The notes under the pieces were generated by a model. The model was not told the DNA's origin. It did no database searches and saw only the letters and a program-made list of their open reading frames with translations. Of a DNA stretch of 11,681 nucleotides, positions 1-6,681 are shown piece after piece (within the stretch, counting starts at the first letter, position 1; every line of letters begins with the position of its first letter). Both the position numbers and the translations under genes were made by a program. The stretch comes from Oscillospiraceae bacterium. Its GTDB lineage: Bacteria; Bacillota; Clostridia; Oscillospirales; Ruminococcaceae. The stretch spans positions 1 to 11,681 of the forward strand of contig CAAGDT010000058.1 of the NCBI GenBank assembly GCA_900768675.1. The letters are read 5' to 3'.

Positions 1-58
1 ACAATCTGACGAAAAATCTGACGGCGGGGTCGCACGACAATAATTATGCGGTATTGCC
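1..58. repeat. MITE-like repeat, right end of a copy cut by the window edge
   Basis: This stretch matches 1086-1143 almost base for base; the only differences I see are about three bases around position 27-30. It ends in the same terminal sequence (TAATTATGCGGTATTGCC) as the complete copy at 972-1143. It is therefore read as the right half of a second copy in the same orientation, with its left half outside the window. It holds no coding capacity of its own. What lies left of position 1 cannot be seen. Confidence 0.75.
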
Positions 59-64
59 ATAAGA

Positions 65-99
65 AGCGCCGCTTTGCAGTTTTTTCGTAAAGCGGCGCT
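65..99 (-). terminator. Hairpin after the MarR-like gene, probable terminator
   Basis: An 11-bp perfect stem, AGCGCCGCTTT (65-75) with AAAGCGGCGCT (89-99), encloses a 13-base loop containing T6. It lies just past the stop codon of the minus-strand MarR-like gene. On the minus strand the stem is followed only by TCTTATGG, a weak U tract, so termination efficiency is uncertain. The hairpin abuts the end of the left MITE-like repeat. Confidence 0.6.
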
Positions 100-105
100 A
101 TTTGG

Positions 106-606
106 TTATTCGCTGTCAACAGCGGTTTCTTCCGCCTTCTCAATCTCCCCATTCATAATCTCGTCAAGGGCGGACATTTCGGAAATAAGCTTTTTAAACC
201 GCTCCTTGCCGAATTTGCTGACAACGGCGTATCTGAAATCCGAGAGAATGTCGCTCTGCTCCTTAAGCGCCCTCATTCCCTCGGGAGTAATCATAATGTA
301 AGTGCCATCTTTTCCCAGACCGTCGTGGGTCCAGACCGCAAGCCCCTTGTCCTGTAATTTTCCCGCCATTTGCGACACAAACTGCATAGGAAGCCCCGAA
401 GCCTCGGCAATCTGCTTTAAGTAGTATTTGTGGTTTCTCTCCGCCTCGTTGATTTCGGTGGAGAGAAACCACATCACCGCATAATCCGCCGCCGAAACCT
501 TGTTGAAAAGCTTCTGCAGATTTATTCTTTTTCGTGGCAGCAGCGATAAGCTGCGGGCGCTGTCTGTAATGAGGGTGGTTTCGTTTTTGTTTTCGTTCTC
601 GTTCAT
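106..606 (-). CDS. MarR-like winged-helix transcriptional regulator
   Basis: This is a 166-residue protein of MarR-family size. Residues about 38-60 (AADYAVMWFLSTEI and following) resemble the MarR helix that precedes the DNA-binding domain. Residues about 61-113 fit a winged helix: the helix-turn-helix YLKQIAEASGLPMQFVSQMAGKL with its recognition helix, then the wing and TPEGMRAL, typical of MarR proteins. The C-terminal acidic tail (EIEKAEETAVDSE) and the Asn/Glu-rich N-terminus look disordered. The start is supported by AAAGGAG five bases upstream of the ATG. It is the second gene of an operon with the XRE-type gene, 17 bases apart. Known MarR proteins are usually dimeric repressors of transport or stress genes. 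The ligand and targets here cannot be told from sequence. Confidence 0.75.
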   Translation of the reverse strand: MNENENKNETTLITDSARSLSLLPRKRINLQKLFNKVSAADYAVMWFLSTEINEAERNHKYYLKQIAEASGLPMQFVSQMAGKLQDKGLAVWTHDGLGKDGTYIMITPEGMRALKEQSDILSDFRYAVVSKFGKERFKKLISEMSALDEIMNGEIEKAEETAVDSE

Positions 607-623
607 AGCTTCTCCTTTCCCGC

Positions 624-920
624 TTAAGTGTACTGACAGAGCCGCAGAAGCCGGTTCATGGAGGCTTCGCCGTGAAATTCCTCAAGCACCTGTTCGCTTA
701 CAAGCTCGTCTGCATTGATATGGGAAAACATCTCGTTTGGCGAAACGCAGTACAGCCTGCAAAGCATAACCCACTGTTCAAGAGAGGGCTGACTTTCGCC
801 CCGTTCCCAGGCAGAAATCTCTTCGCCGCTTGCGTTTATGAACTTCCCCAGCTTTTCGGGCGTGTAGCCTGCGTATTCCCGAAGAACCTTAAGCTTTTTT
901 CCTGTTGCATTTTCTGTCAT
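624..920 (-). CDS. XRE-family helix-turn-helix protein
   Basis: This is a 98-residue protein. Residues about 7-61 fit the HTH_3/XRE fold: KKLKVLREYAGYTPEKLGKFI, then SGEEISAWERGESQPSLEQW, then LCRLYCVSPNEMF. The W-E-x-G-x-x-x-P-S motif is characteristic. The remaining 35 residues have no recognisable domain. An upstream in-frame ATG at 984-986 would add 22 residues, but the ATG at 918-920 is preferred: it has AAAGGA nine bases upstream, and the longer form would begin inside the neighbouring repeat. It heads a two-gene operon with the MarR-like gene. A 21-bp inverted repeat (939-959) lies 18 bases upstream of the start, suggesting autoregulation. The family covers phage-type repressors and many chromosomal regulators, and the targets are unknown. 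Confidence 0.8.
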   Translation of the reverse strand: MTENATGKKLKVLREYAGYTPEKLGKFINASGEEISAWERGESQPSLEQWVMLCRLYCVSPNEMFSHINADELVSEQVLEEFHGEASMNRLLRLCQYT

Positions 921-938
921 AGCGCTCAATCCTTTCTG

Positions 939-959
939 ATTGCTAATATTGTTAGCAAT
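939..959 (-). promoter_or_regulatory. Inverted-repeat operator candidate upstream of the XRE gene
   Basis: The perfect dyad ATTGCTAA-N5-TTAGCAAT lies between the XRE gene's ribosome binding site and the repeat at 972-1143. Eight-base half-sites around a short AT-rich spacer are typical of XRE or MarR dimer binding sites. On the minus strand a TACAAT -10-like hexamer lies just upstream, but no good -35 was found for it. The site is directly visible; its role as an autoregulatory operator is inferred from position. Confidence 0.5.
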
Positions 960-971
960 TATTGTAATAAA

Positions 972-1143
972 GGCAACACCGCACAATTAACGGCTGCCGC
1001 CTTTGCCGCACGCCCCCTTGCATCTTTTCCGTCATCTTGCATAAATTTCGCTTGACTGGCGCCAGCCAGCCTGCACTCAATTTATACAATCTGACGAAAA
1101 ATCTGACGGCGCAATCGCACGACAATAATTATGCGGTATTGCC
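972..1143. mobile_element. Complete MITE-like palindromic element, about 172 bp
   Basis: The ends are inverted repeats: GGCAACACCGCACAATTA (972-989) is the complement of 1126-1143 with two mismatches. The complementarity continues inward imperfectly (for example 1021-1050 against 1076-1110) to a perfect CTGGCGCCAG at 1056-1065, so the element can fold into one long hairpin. ATAAA flanks both sides (967-971 and 1144-1148), consistent with a 5-bp target duplication. It has no ORF, so it would depend on a transposase elsewhere. A second copy is at 1-58. The right arm holds an internal direct repeat of ATCTGACG. The repeat family is not one I can name. Confidence 0.75.
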
Positions 1144-1160
1144 ATAAATAAAGCAGACCT

Positions 1161-1188
1161 GTATCCGCTGACCCGTCAGCGCGGATAC
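1161..1188 (+). other. Stem-loop in the region upstream of nfnA
   Basis: A perfect CGCTGAC/GTCAGCG palindrome (1166-1172 with 1175-1181) is extended outward by GTATC/GATAC, with a two-base bulge. It lies between the MITE-like element and nfnA. It could be a leader hairpin or an old terminator; the following bases (GGGTTTGCAATATA) are not a good U tract. A smaller dyad, GGGT-AAA-ACCC (1209-1219), lies between it and the ribosome binding site. No convincing -35/-10 pair was found upstream of nfnA, so how the operon is started is not resolved. Confidence 0.4.
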
Positions 1189-1248
1189 GGGTTTGCAATA
1201 TATAAAAAGGGTAAAACCCATAGGCGTAGAACAAAAGGAAAGATAGTT

Positions 1249-2091
1249 ATGTATAAAATATTGAAGAAAAAGGTTCTGAATCCGACGGTAACATTAATGG
1301 AGGTTGAGGCTCCTCTTATTGCCGTAAAGGCGGAGCCGGGGCAGTTCATTATTCTCCGGGTTGATGAAAACGGCGAGAGAATACCCCTTACGGTAGCTGA
1401 TTTTGACAGAGAAAAAGGAACAGTTACCATTATTTTTCAGATTGTGGGCGCAACCACCGAGAAGCTGAATATGCTTCCCGAGGGCGGATATATCCACGAT
1501 TTTGTAGGTCCTCTCGGTACCCCGTCCCACACCGAGGGTCTGAAAAAGGTTGCAGTTGTAGGCGGCGGAGTAGGCTGCGCTATAGCTTACCCGATTGCAA
1601 AGAAGCTGCATAAGCTGGGTGCAGAGGTGCATAGCATTGTCGGTTTCAGAAGCAAGGACCTTGTTATCCTTGAAGACGAGTTCAGGGCGGCAAGCTCGGT
1701 TATGAAGATTATGACCGACGACGGCTCCTACGGCGAAAAGGGACTTGTAACCGACGCTCTTAAGTCTCTTATTGAGGCAGGAAACAGCTACGACGAGGTT
1801 ATTGCAATAGGACCTCTTGTAATGATGAAATTCGTATGCAGGCTCACCAAGGAATACGGTATAAAGACTGTTGTTTCTATGAATCCGATTATGATTGACG
1901 GTACAGGAATGTGCGGCGGCTGCCGCCTTACCGTTGGCGGAGAGACAAAGTTCGCCTGCGTTGACGGTCCCGATTTTGACGGTCATCTGGTGGATTTTGA
2001 CGAGGCAATCGAGCGGGGAAGTATGTACCGTGATTTTGAAACGAGAATGCGGGAGGAAGCCTGCAATCTCTACAAAAAGGAGGTTCGCTGA
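1249..2091 (+). CDS. nfnA: NADH-dependent ferredoxin:NADP+ oxidoreductase, small subunit NfnA
   Basis: This is a 280-residue subunit of the cytosolic electron-bifurcating transhydrogenase that couples reduced ferredoxin and NADH to NADP+ reduction. The N-terminal FAD domain has R44-I-P-L-T, the flavin-binding RxPxT motif. The NAD-binding domain has GGGVGCAIAYP at about 105-115. The C-terminal iron-sulfur motif is D217-G-T-G-M-C222-G-G-C225 with C237. Three cysteines plus an Asp fit the [2Fe-2S] ligation known for NfnA, rather than the four cysteines of PyrK. The start is supported by AAAGGAA eight bases upstream. The stop is one base before the nfnB start, and the nfnB ribosome binding site lies inside this gene. 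The homologous SudB/PyrK-type subunits are the main alternative; the partner gene decides for Nfn. Confidence 0.88.
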   Translation: MYKILKKKVLNPTVTLMEVEAPLIAVKAEPGQFIILRVDENGERIPLTVADFDREKGTVTIIFQIVGATTEKLNMLPEGGYIHDFVGPLGTPSHTEGLKKVAVVGGGVGCAIAYPIAKKLHKLGAEVHSIVGFRSKDLVILEDEFRAASSVMKIMTDDGSYGEKGLVTDALKSLIEAGNSYDEVIAIGPLVMMKFVCRLTKEYGIKTVVSMNPIMIDGTGMCGGCRLTVGGETKFACVDGPDFDGHLVDFDEAIERGSMYRDFETRMREEACNLYKKEVR

Positions 2092-2092
2092 A

Positions 2093-3484
2093 ATGCCTAA
2101 TATGAGCCTTAAAAAGAACGAAATGCCTGTGCAGGAGCCAAATGTCCGCAACAAGAATTTCAAAGAGGTTGCTCTCGGATATACGGAAGAACAGGCAATT
2201 GATGAAGCCAACCGCTGCCTCAATTGTAAGAACAAGCCCTGCGTAGGCGGCTGTCCCGTTTCAATCGACATTCCCGGATTTATTGCAAAAATCCGTGAAA
2301 AGGATTTTGAGGGGGCTTACAAGGTTATTTCCGCCAGCTCCTCGCTTCCCGCAGTATGCGGAAGAGTCTGCCCTCAGGAAACCCAGTGCGAAAGCAAGTG
2401 CGTAAGAGGAATAAAGGGAGAGCCTGTTGCAATCGGACGTCTCGAACGCTTTGTGGCAGACTGGCACAATGCACATTCAGAAGCTGCTCCGGAAAAGCCT
2501 GCTTCAAACGGGCATAAATGTGCTGTTATCGGTGCAGGGCCAAGCGGTCTTACCTGTGCGGGAGACCTTGCAAAAATGGGATATAAGGTAACCGTTTTTG
2601 AGGCATTGCACCTTGCAGGAGGCGTGCTTGTCTACGGCATCCCGGAATTCAGACTGCCCAAAACAATAGTTCAGCACGAAATCGAAAATCTTAAGAGCCT
2701 TGGCGTTGATATTGAAACAAACGTTGTTATAGGCAAGACCATTGAGATTGACGAGCTTTTTGAAAAGGGATATGAGGCTGTTTTTATCGGCTCCGGTGCA
2801 GGACTTCCCAGATTTATGAACATTCCCGGCGAAAATCTCAAAGGCGTTTACTCCGCAAATGAATTTCTTACGAGAGTCAACCTTATGAAGGCTTACAAGC
2901 CAGACTCCGATACGCCTGTTAAAAACAGCAGAAGCGTTGCGGTTGTGGGCGGAGGAAACGTTGCTATGGACGCTGCCCGCTGCGCTAAGCGCCTCGGAGC
3001 AGAGAATGTATATATAGTCTACCGCCGTGGGGAAGAAGAAATGCCCGCAAGAAACGAGGAAATAGAGCATGCAAAGGAAGAGGGCATTATCTTTAAAACC
3101 CTTACCAATCCTGTTGAAATCCTCGGAAACGAGCATAAGTTCGTAAACGGTATGAAGTGCGTTGAAATGGAGCTTGGGGAGCCTGACGAAAGCGGCAGAA
3201 GAAGACCCGTGGTTAAGGAAGGCTCGGAGTTTATTCTTGACGTTGACTGCGTAATAATGTCGATCGGCACAAGCCCCAACCCCCTTATCAGAAACACCAC
3301 AAAGGGACTTGACACTAACAAGCATGGCTGCTTTATCGCCGACGAAAACGGTCAGACCTCCAGAGAAGGCGTTTTCGCAGGCGGCGACGCCGTTACAGGA
3401 GCAGCTACCGTAATTCTTGCTATGGGCGCAGGAAAAACGGCGGCAAAGGCTATGGACGAATATATTAAATCAAAGAATAACTGA
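2093..3484 (+). CDS. nfnB: NADH-dependent ferredoxin:NADP+ oxidoreductase, large subunit NfnB (GltA/GltD-like)
   Basis: This is a 463-residue flavoprotein that carries the bifurcating FAD and binds NADPH in the Nfn complex. The N-terminal iron-sulfur domain has eight cysteines in two groups: C42, C45, C50, C54 and C89, C93, C99, C103, as in the two [4Fe-4S] clusters of GltD-like proteins. The first Rossmann motif is GAGPSGLTCA (147-156). The second is GGGNVAMDAAR (286-296), followed by YRRGEEEMPAR (310-320), the usual NADPH-binding Arg pair. The C-terminal FAD motif is FAGGDAVTGAATVILAMG. The ATG at 2093 is preferred because AAGGAGG lies nine bases upstream and it keeps the family's normal N-terminus. 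It could be annotated as a glutamate synthase small subunit, but no large GltB subunit is nearby and nfnA is adjacent. Confidence 0.88.
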   Translation: MPNMSLKKNEMPVQEPNVRNKNFKEVALGYTEEQAIDEANRCLNCKNKPCVGGCPVSIDIPGFIAKIREKDFEGAYKVISASSSLPAVCGRVCPQETQCESKCVRGIKGEPVAIGRLERFVADWHNAHSEAAPEKPASNGHKCAVIGAGPSGLTCAGDLAKMGYKVTVFEALHLAGGVLVYGIPEFRLPKTIVQHEIENLKSLGVDIETNVVIGKTIEIDELFEKGYEAVFIGSGAGLPRFMNIPGENLKGVYSANEFLTRVNLMKAYKPDSDTPVKNSRSVAVVGGGNVAMDAARCAKRLGAENVYIVYRRGEEEMPARNEEIEHAKEEGIIFKTLTNPVEILGNEHKFVNGMKCVEMELGEPDESGRRRPVVKEGSEFILDVDCVIMSIGTSPNPLIRNTTKGLDTNKHGCFIADENGQTSREGVFAGGDAVTGAATVILAMGAGKTAAKAMDEYIKSKNN

Positions 3485-3493
3485 TATAAATAC

Positions 3494-3528
3494 AAAAACT
3501 CCCGAAACGTAATGCTTCGGGAGTTTTT
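3494..3528. terminator. Strong bidirectional intrinsic terminator between nfnB and a convergent gene
   Basis: A 13-bp perfect stem, AAAAACTCCCGAA (3494-3506) with TTCGGGAGTTTTT (3516-3528), encloses a nine-base loop. The stem ends in A5 on one side and T5 on the other, so it can end transcription from either direction. It lies 9 bases after the nfnB stop and 3 bases from the stop codon of the minus-strand gene at 3532-3933. Confidence 0.92.
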
Positions 3529-3531
3529 ATA

Positions 3532-3933
3532 TCATTTGAAATTTTCGCTGACAAGCCATTCCTTTGCCTTTTCAAAGTCGTTTATAAAGTTAAGAGCAAA
3601 GGAAGCGCCGATAAGCGCTTTTTTAATTTTACGCCTTGTTATTAGGTCGGTTCCAACAAAAACAACTCTTGTAAACCGCTTTTTGCTGGTCATTAGCTTT
3701 TCTGCAATTGCCGTGATAAGTTCGTCTGGAACATAGGTTTCATCAAGATTTATTGCTATCAGAGAGGGAAGTGAGGGCTTGCCGAATTGCAGATAGTCAT
3801 TATTGAGCTTTTCAATTGCAAGGTCGGTATAGCCGTAAATACCGTCAAGGTGTTCAAACCAGATTTCCCCGCCGCCGAAAAACATACTGAAGGATTTTTT
3901 CTTCAGACCCGGTAGTTCAATTGTTTCGTTCAT
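3532..3933 (-). CDS. Unrecognised 133-residue protein, possibly STAS-like
   Basis: I do not recognise this protein firmly. It has no signal peptide or membrane segment and should be cytosolic. Its alternating hydrophobic strands and helices (EIWFEHLDGIYGYTD at about 23-37; SLIAINLDETYVPDELITAIAEKL at about 57-80; FTRVVFVGTDLITRRKIKKAL at about 87-107; FALNFINDFEKAKEWL at the end) resemble the beta-alpha layout of STAS or SpoIIAA-like proteins. There is no obvious phospho-acceptor Ser in the usual loop. The ATG at 3931-3933 has AAGGAG five bases upstream; a GTG at 3937-3939 would sit directly against that site. It has its own sigma-A promoter at 3970-3998, so it need not depend on feoAB read-through. 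The fold guess is weak. Confidence 0.7.
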   Translation of the reverse strand: MNETIELPGLKKKSFSMFFGGGEIWFEHLDGIYGYTDLAIEKLNNDYLQFGKPSLPSLIAINLDETYVPDELITAIAEKLMTSKKRFTRVVFVGTDLITRRKIKKALIGASFALNFINDFEKAKEWLVSENFK

Positions 3934-3969
3934 AAGCACTCCTTGTATTTGCTTTTATCCTGCTAAATA

Positions 3970-3998
3970 ATATTACATTATTTTATATTAACTGTCAA
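3970..3998 (-). promoter_or_regulatory. Consensus sigma-A promoter for the 3532-3933 gene
   Basis: Read on the minus strand, TTGACA (3993-3998) is followed after exactly 17 bases by TAATAT (3970-3975). The start site would fall near 3963, about 30 bases upstream of the ATG. The promoter lies in the 105-bp gap after feoB, which shows no convincing feoB terminator. Confidence 0.8.
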
Positions 3999-4038
3999 TG
4001 CCCCACAATCAAAAAGCTTGTTTTGGAATATTTATCAC

Positions 4039-6186
4039 TCACCCGAATATCAGACCTGCAACAAGATTAACAATAAAACAGCAAATAACCCCCGCAGCAG
4101 TAGGTATAAGAAACGCCGCCGCCGTCCATTTAAGGCTTCCAGTTTCTTTTTTTATGGTCATTAGCGTCGTTGAGCAGGGCCAGTGCATAAGGGAGAAAAT
4201 TATAAAGCATACTGCCGTAACGGCGGTCCAGCCGTTGGCTGAAAGTATTCCGAAAAGCTCAGAAAGACTTTCCGTTTCGGTGAGAGTGCCGCTGTTCATA
4301 TAGGCCATTATTACTATAGGCAGGACGATTTCGTTTGCAGGCAGACCCAGTATAAATGCGGTTAGGATAACTCCGTCAAGTCCTATCAGCCGCCCAAAGG
4401 GGTCGAGAAATTCAGTACAGAAGGAAAGAACAGAAGTATCGCCGATGTATATGTTCGCAAGCAGCCATATTACCGCTCCTGCAGGCGCTGCAACAGCCGC
4501 CGCACGCCCCAGAACAAAAATAGTTCTGTCGAAAATCGAGCGTATTATTACCTTACCCAGCTGTGGCTTGCGGTAGGGAGGAAGCTCAAGAGTAAAGGAG
4601 CTTGGAATACCTTTTAAAAGCGTTCTGGAAAGTATATTTGAAACAATAAGGGTCGCTCCTACTCCAAGAATAATAACTAAAGTTATTGCCGCCGCAGAAA
4701 TAATCGAGCCGCCGAAACCTGCTGCTGCACCCGCAAAAAATACAACAGAAAGAGTAATTATTGCAGGAAATCTTCCGTTACAGGGAGCAAAGGCATTTGT
4801 AAGTACCGCGATAAGCCTTTCTCTGGGTGAGTCGATTATGCGGCAGCCAACTACCCCAGCTGCATTACAGCCAAGCCCCATGCAGAGAGTAAGAGCCTGT
4901 TTCCCGCATGCGCTGCACTTTTTGAAGGGTTTATCAAGGTTGTAGGCTATCCGTGGCAGGTATCCCGAATCCTCCAGCAGGGTAAAGAGCGGGAAGAAAA
5001 TCGCCATAGGCGGAAGCATAACCGAAACCACCCATGAAAGCACACGATACGCTCCGTCAAGGATAATGCCCTTAAGCCACTCGGGCGCTCCCATAGAAAC
5101 AAACAGCACCTCAAGCCATTTCCCCAGTTGTGAGAACAGGTCGGAAAGCAGGGCGGAGGGGTAGTTTGCGCCTGTAACGGTAATCCAGAAAATTATCATA
5201 AGAAGCAGTATCATCACAGGAAATCCCGTTGCTTTGCTTGTAAAAATCCGGTCAAGCTTTCTGTCGATTCCGTCGTAGGGACGGCATTTAGTTTCTACTG
5301 CGTCAATGCATATATCTTCGGCGGTAAGCACCACGGAAGCTGCAATCATATCCTTAAGCTCCTCGCTGCCTATACCGCAGCTTCCCAACATCTCCGAAGC
5401 CTTGCCGACTGCGCTTCTTACTTCGGGTATTTCCTCTATGTCAAAGCCGATATATTTTCTGATTTCTTCTTTAAGAGAATCATCTCCGTCAAGCAGTCTG
5501 AGGCTCAGCCACCTTGCGGGAAGTCTGCCATTTACTGTCCTTGAAACTGCGGGTTCAAGCAGGGAAAGAGCCTGTTCGATTTGTGTTATGTAGCGTATTT
5601 TAAAGGGTTTTCTTTCTTCTTTTTTTAGTGCAGCAGCTTCTATCGCCGAGATTAGTGAAGAAAGACTTTTCTTCTTGCGGGCAACAGTGCTTATCACGGG
5701 AACGCCGAGCCTTTCGGAAATCTTGTCAAGGTCTATTGAAATGCACTTTTTTCTTGCTTCGTCCATAAGGTTTACACAGACAACGCAGTTTCCTGTGATT
5801 TCAAGGGTCTGGAGAACAAGGTTCAGGTTTCTTTCGAGGCAGGTAGCGTCACATACCACAACAACCATATCCGCCCCGCCGAAGCAGATGAAATTCCGGG
5901 CAATTTCCTCCTCCGCCGAGTGCGCCATAAGGGAGTAGGTGCCGGGTATATCCACAAGCAGGTAAGACCCGTTTTCGGTGCTGAAATGTCCCGAAGCGTT
6001 AGATACTGTTTTTCCCGCCCAGTTTCCCGTGTGCTGGTTCATACCCGTAAGGGCGTTAAAAACCGTACTTTTGCCGACGTTCGGATTTCCCGCTAATGCA
6101 ATAACCTTTTCATTATCGCTGTTCTTCCTAATCGGAAGCTGGTTATCTACGGATTTTCTGCCCGCCATGTCGGAAGTAAGACCCAT
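4039..6186 (-). CDS. feoB: Ferrous iron transporter FeoB
   Basis: This is a 715-residue inner-membrane transporter with an N-terminal G domain, near the family's usual length. After an unusual 26-residue polar leader come G1 GNPNVGKST (33-41), switch I Thr60 in NWAGKT, G3 DIPG (79-82) and G4 NLMD (139-142). A helical linker reaches to about residue 320 and is followed by the membrane part. That part includes LGCNAAGVVGCR (about 435-445) and APCNGRFP (about 465-472), the conserved Cys-containing Gate region of clostridial FeoB. The C-terminus MHWPCSTTLMTIKKETGS is also typical. The ATG follows directly on the feoA stop, with AAGGAGG inside the end of feoA. Translation is probably coupled to feoA. 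No feoC is visible. Confidence 0.96.
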   Translation of the reverse strand: MGLTSDMAGRKSVDNQLPIRKNSDNEKVIALAGNPNVGKSTVFNALTGMNQHTGNWAGKTVSNASGHFSTENGSYLLVDIPGTYSLMAHSAEEEIARNFICFGGADMVVVVCDATCLERNLNLVLQTLEITGNCVVCVNLMDEARKKCISIDLDKISERLGVPVISTVARKKKSLSSLISAIEAAALKKEERKPFKIRYITQIEQALSLLEPAVSRTVNGRLPARWLSLRLLDGDDSLKEEIRKYIGFDIEEIPEVRSAVGKASEMLGSCGIGSEELKDMIAASVVLTAEDICIDAVETKCRPYDGIDRKLDRIFTSKATGFPVMILLLMIIFWITVTGANYPSALLSDLFSQLGKWLEVLFVSMGAPEWLKGIILDGAYRVLSWVVSVMLPPMAIFFPLFTLLEDSGYLPRIAYNLDKPFKKCSACGKQALTLCMGLGCNAAGVVGCRIIDSPRERLIAVLTNAFAPCNGRFPAIITLSVVFFAGAAAGFGGSIISAAAITLVIILGVGATLIVSNILSRTLLKGIPSSFTLELPPYRKPQLGKVIIRSIFDRTIFVLGRAAAVAAPAGAVIWLLANIYIGDTSVLSFCTEFLDPFGRLIGLDGVILTAFILGLPANEIVLPIVIMAYMNSGTLTETESLSELFGILSANGWTAVTAVCFIIFSLMHWPCSTTLMTIKKETGSLKWTAAAFLIPTAAGVICCFIVNLVAGLIFG

Positions 6187-6429
6187 TTACAGCGCCTCCT
6201 TTTTTATCAGAATATTCTTGCAGTCCTCTGAGCGGATTGCGATTACTGCGCCCCGCACAAGAAAGGCTTTCGGGTCTCCGAAGGGGCTTTTTCCCACACA
6301 TTCGATTTTCGTCCCTTCCACAAGCCCTATATCTATAAGCCTGCGGCGAATTGCAGGCTTGCCTGCGACAGCGGTTATTCCTGCCTGCTCTCCGGGCTGC
6401 ATTTCATCAAGGCTGTTTATATCATTCAT
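6187..6429 (-). CDS. feoA: FeoA family ferrous iron transport protein
   Basis: This is an 80-residue, SH3-like cytosolic partner of FeoB. The typical FeoA pattern is present: PGEQAGITAVAG, then IRRRLIDIGLVEGTKIECVGKSPFGDPKAFLVRG, then a final strand with IAIRSEDCKNILI. It is the first gene of the feoAB operon, and its TAA abuts the feoB ATG with no spacer. A GAGGAGAG ribosome binding site lies about seven bases upstream of the ATG. The promoter region upstream (6430-6530) carries a putative operator. FeoA is needed for FeoB activity in characterised systems, by a mechanism still debated. Confidence 0.93.
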   Translation of the reverse strand: MNDINSLDEMQPGEQAGITAVAGKPAIRRRLIDIGLVEGTKIECVGKSPFGDPKAFLVRGAVIAIRSEDCKNILIKKEAL

Positions 6430-6475
6430 ATCATTTCTCTCCTCTGAATAGAGTTACAGTTGTTGTAATACTAAA

Positions 6476-6508
6476 ATTATATGCTGTTTAACTGATTGAG
6501 TTACAGCA
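6476..6508 (-). promoter_or_regulatory. Probable feoAB promoter region with dyad operator
   Basis: On the minus strand a TATAAT -10 hexamer (6476-6481) lies 47 bases upstream of feoA, without a good -35. Directly upstream is an imperfect dyad with arms TGCTGT (6482-6487) and ACAGCA (6503-6508), where a repressor would block polymerase. The 9-mer GAGTTACAG occurs inside it (6498-6506) and again at 6451-6459, downstream of the -10. Iron operons of this kind are usually controlled by Fur or DtxR-type repressors, but I see no recognisable Fur box here. The assignment as an iron-responsive site is inference. Confidence 0.4.
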
Positions 6509-6599
6509 GTATAAATTGGTTTATGCGTCAATTTGCATATATATAAGCATATATTTCACAATTATTTAATGCAGTTATAACAAACTTTTAAAACGGCGC

Positions 6600-6626
6600 T
6601 AAACTTTTTCCATAATTATCCGATAT
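6600..6626 (+). promoter_or_regulatory. Sigma-28 (SigD/FliA-type) promoter
   Basis: TAAA (6600-6603), a 16-base spacer and CCGATAT (6620-6626) match the Bacillus SigD consensus TAAA-N14-16-CCGATAT without a mismatch. The start site would be near 6633, about 50 bases before the ATG at 6682, which has a strong AAGGAGG site. No sigma-A promoter of comparable quality is visible for this gene pair. The match implies co-expression with late flagellar genes such as flagellin. Confidence 0.75.
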
Positions 6627-6681
6627 GACACATAGGGAAAAAGGAGTTAACCCTATTTATAGTTTTAAGGAGGAAACAAAA

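Noticed and set aside
1091..1108. Short spaced repeat of ATCTGACG as the start of a CRISPR-like array
   Set aside because: Only two units occur, within the MITE-like element, and the same pair appears at 4-21 as part of the other copy. There is no spacer regularity and no cas gene.
1189..1248. A sigma-A promoter directly upstream of nfnA
   Set aside because: Possible hexamers (TTGCAA at 1193; TATATA at 1199) do not pair at a 16-18 base distance, so no call was made.
1294..2271. A 325-codon minus-strand open frame opposite nfnA
   Set aside because: It lies fully antisense to a well-supported gene, has no recognisable domain or ribosome binding site, and its length follows from the codon bias of nfnA/nfnB.
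2504..3325. A 273-codon minus-strand open frame opposite nfnB
   Set aside because: Same reason: a shadow of nfnB, whose iron-sulfur and Rossmann motifs are clear on the plus strand.
2093..3484. Annotation as glutamate synthase small subunit
   Set aside because: The protein is homologous to GltD, but no large GltB subunit is adjacent and nfnA, with its Asp-Cys3 iron-sulfur motif, is directly upstream. Nfn is the better reading.
6534..6554. AT-rich GCATATATATAA/GCATATAT direct repeat as an origin or operator
   Set aside because: Simple AT-rich repetition in a promoter gap; too low in complexity to support a specific claim.
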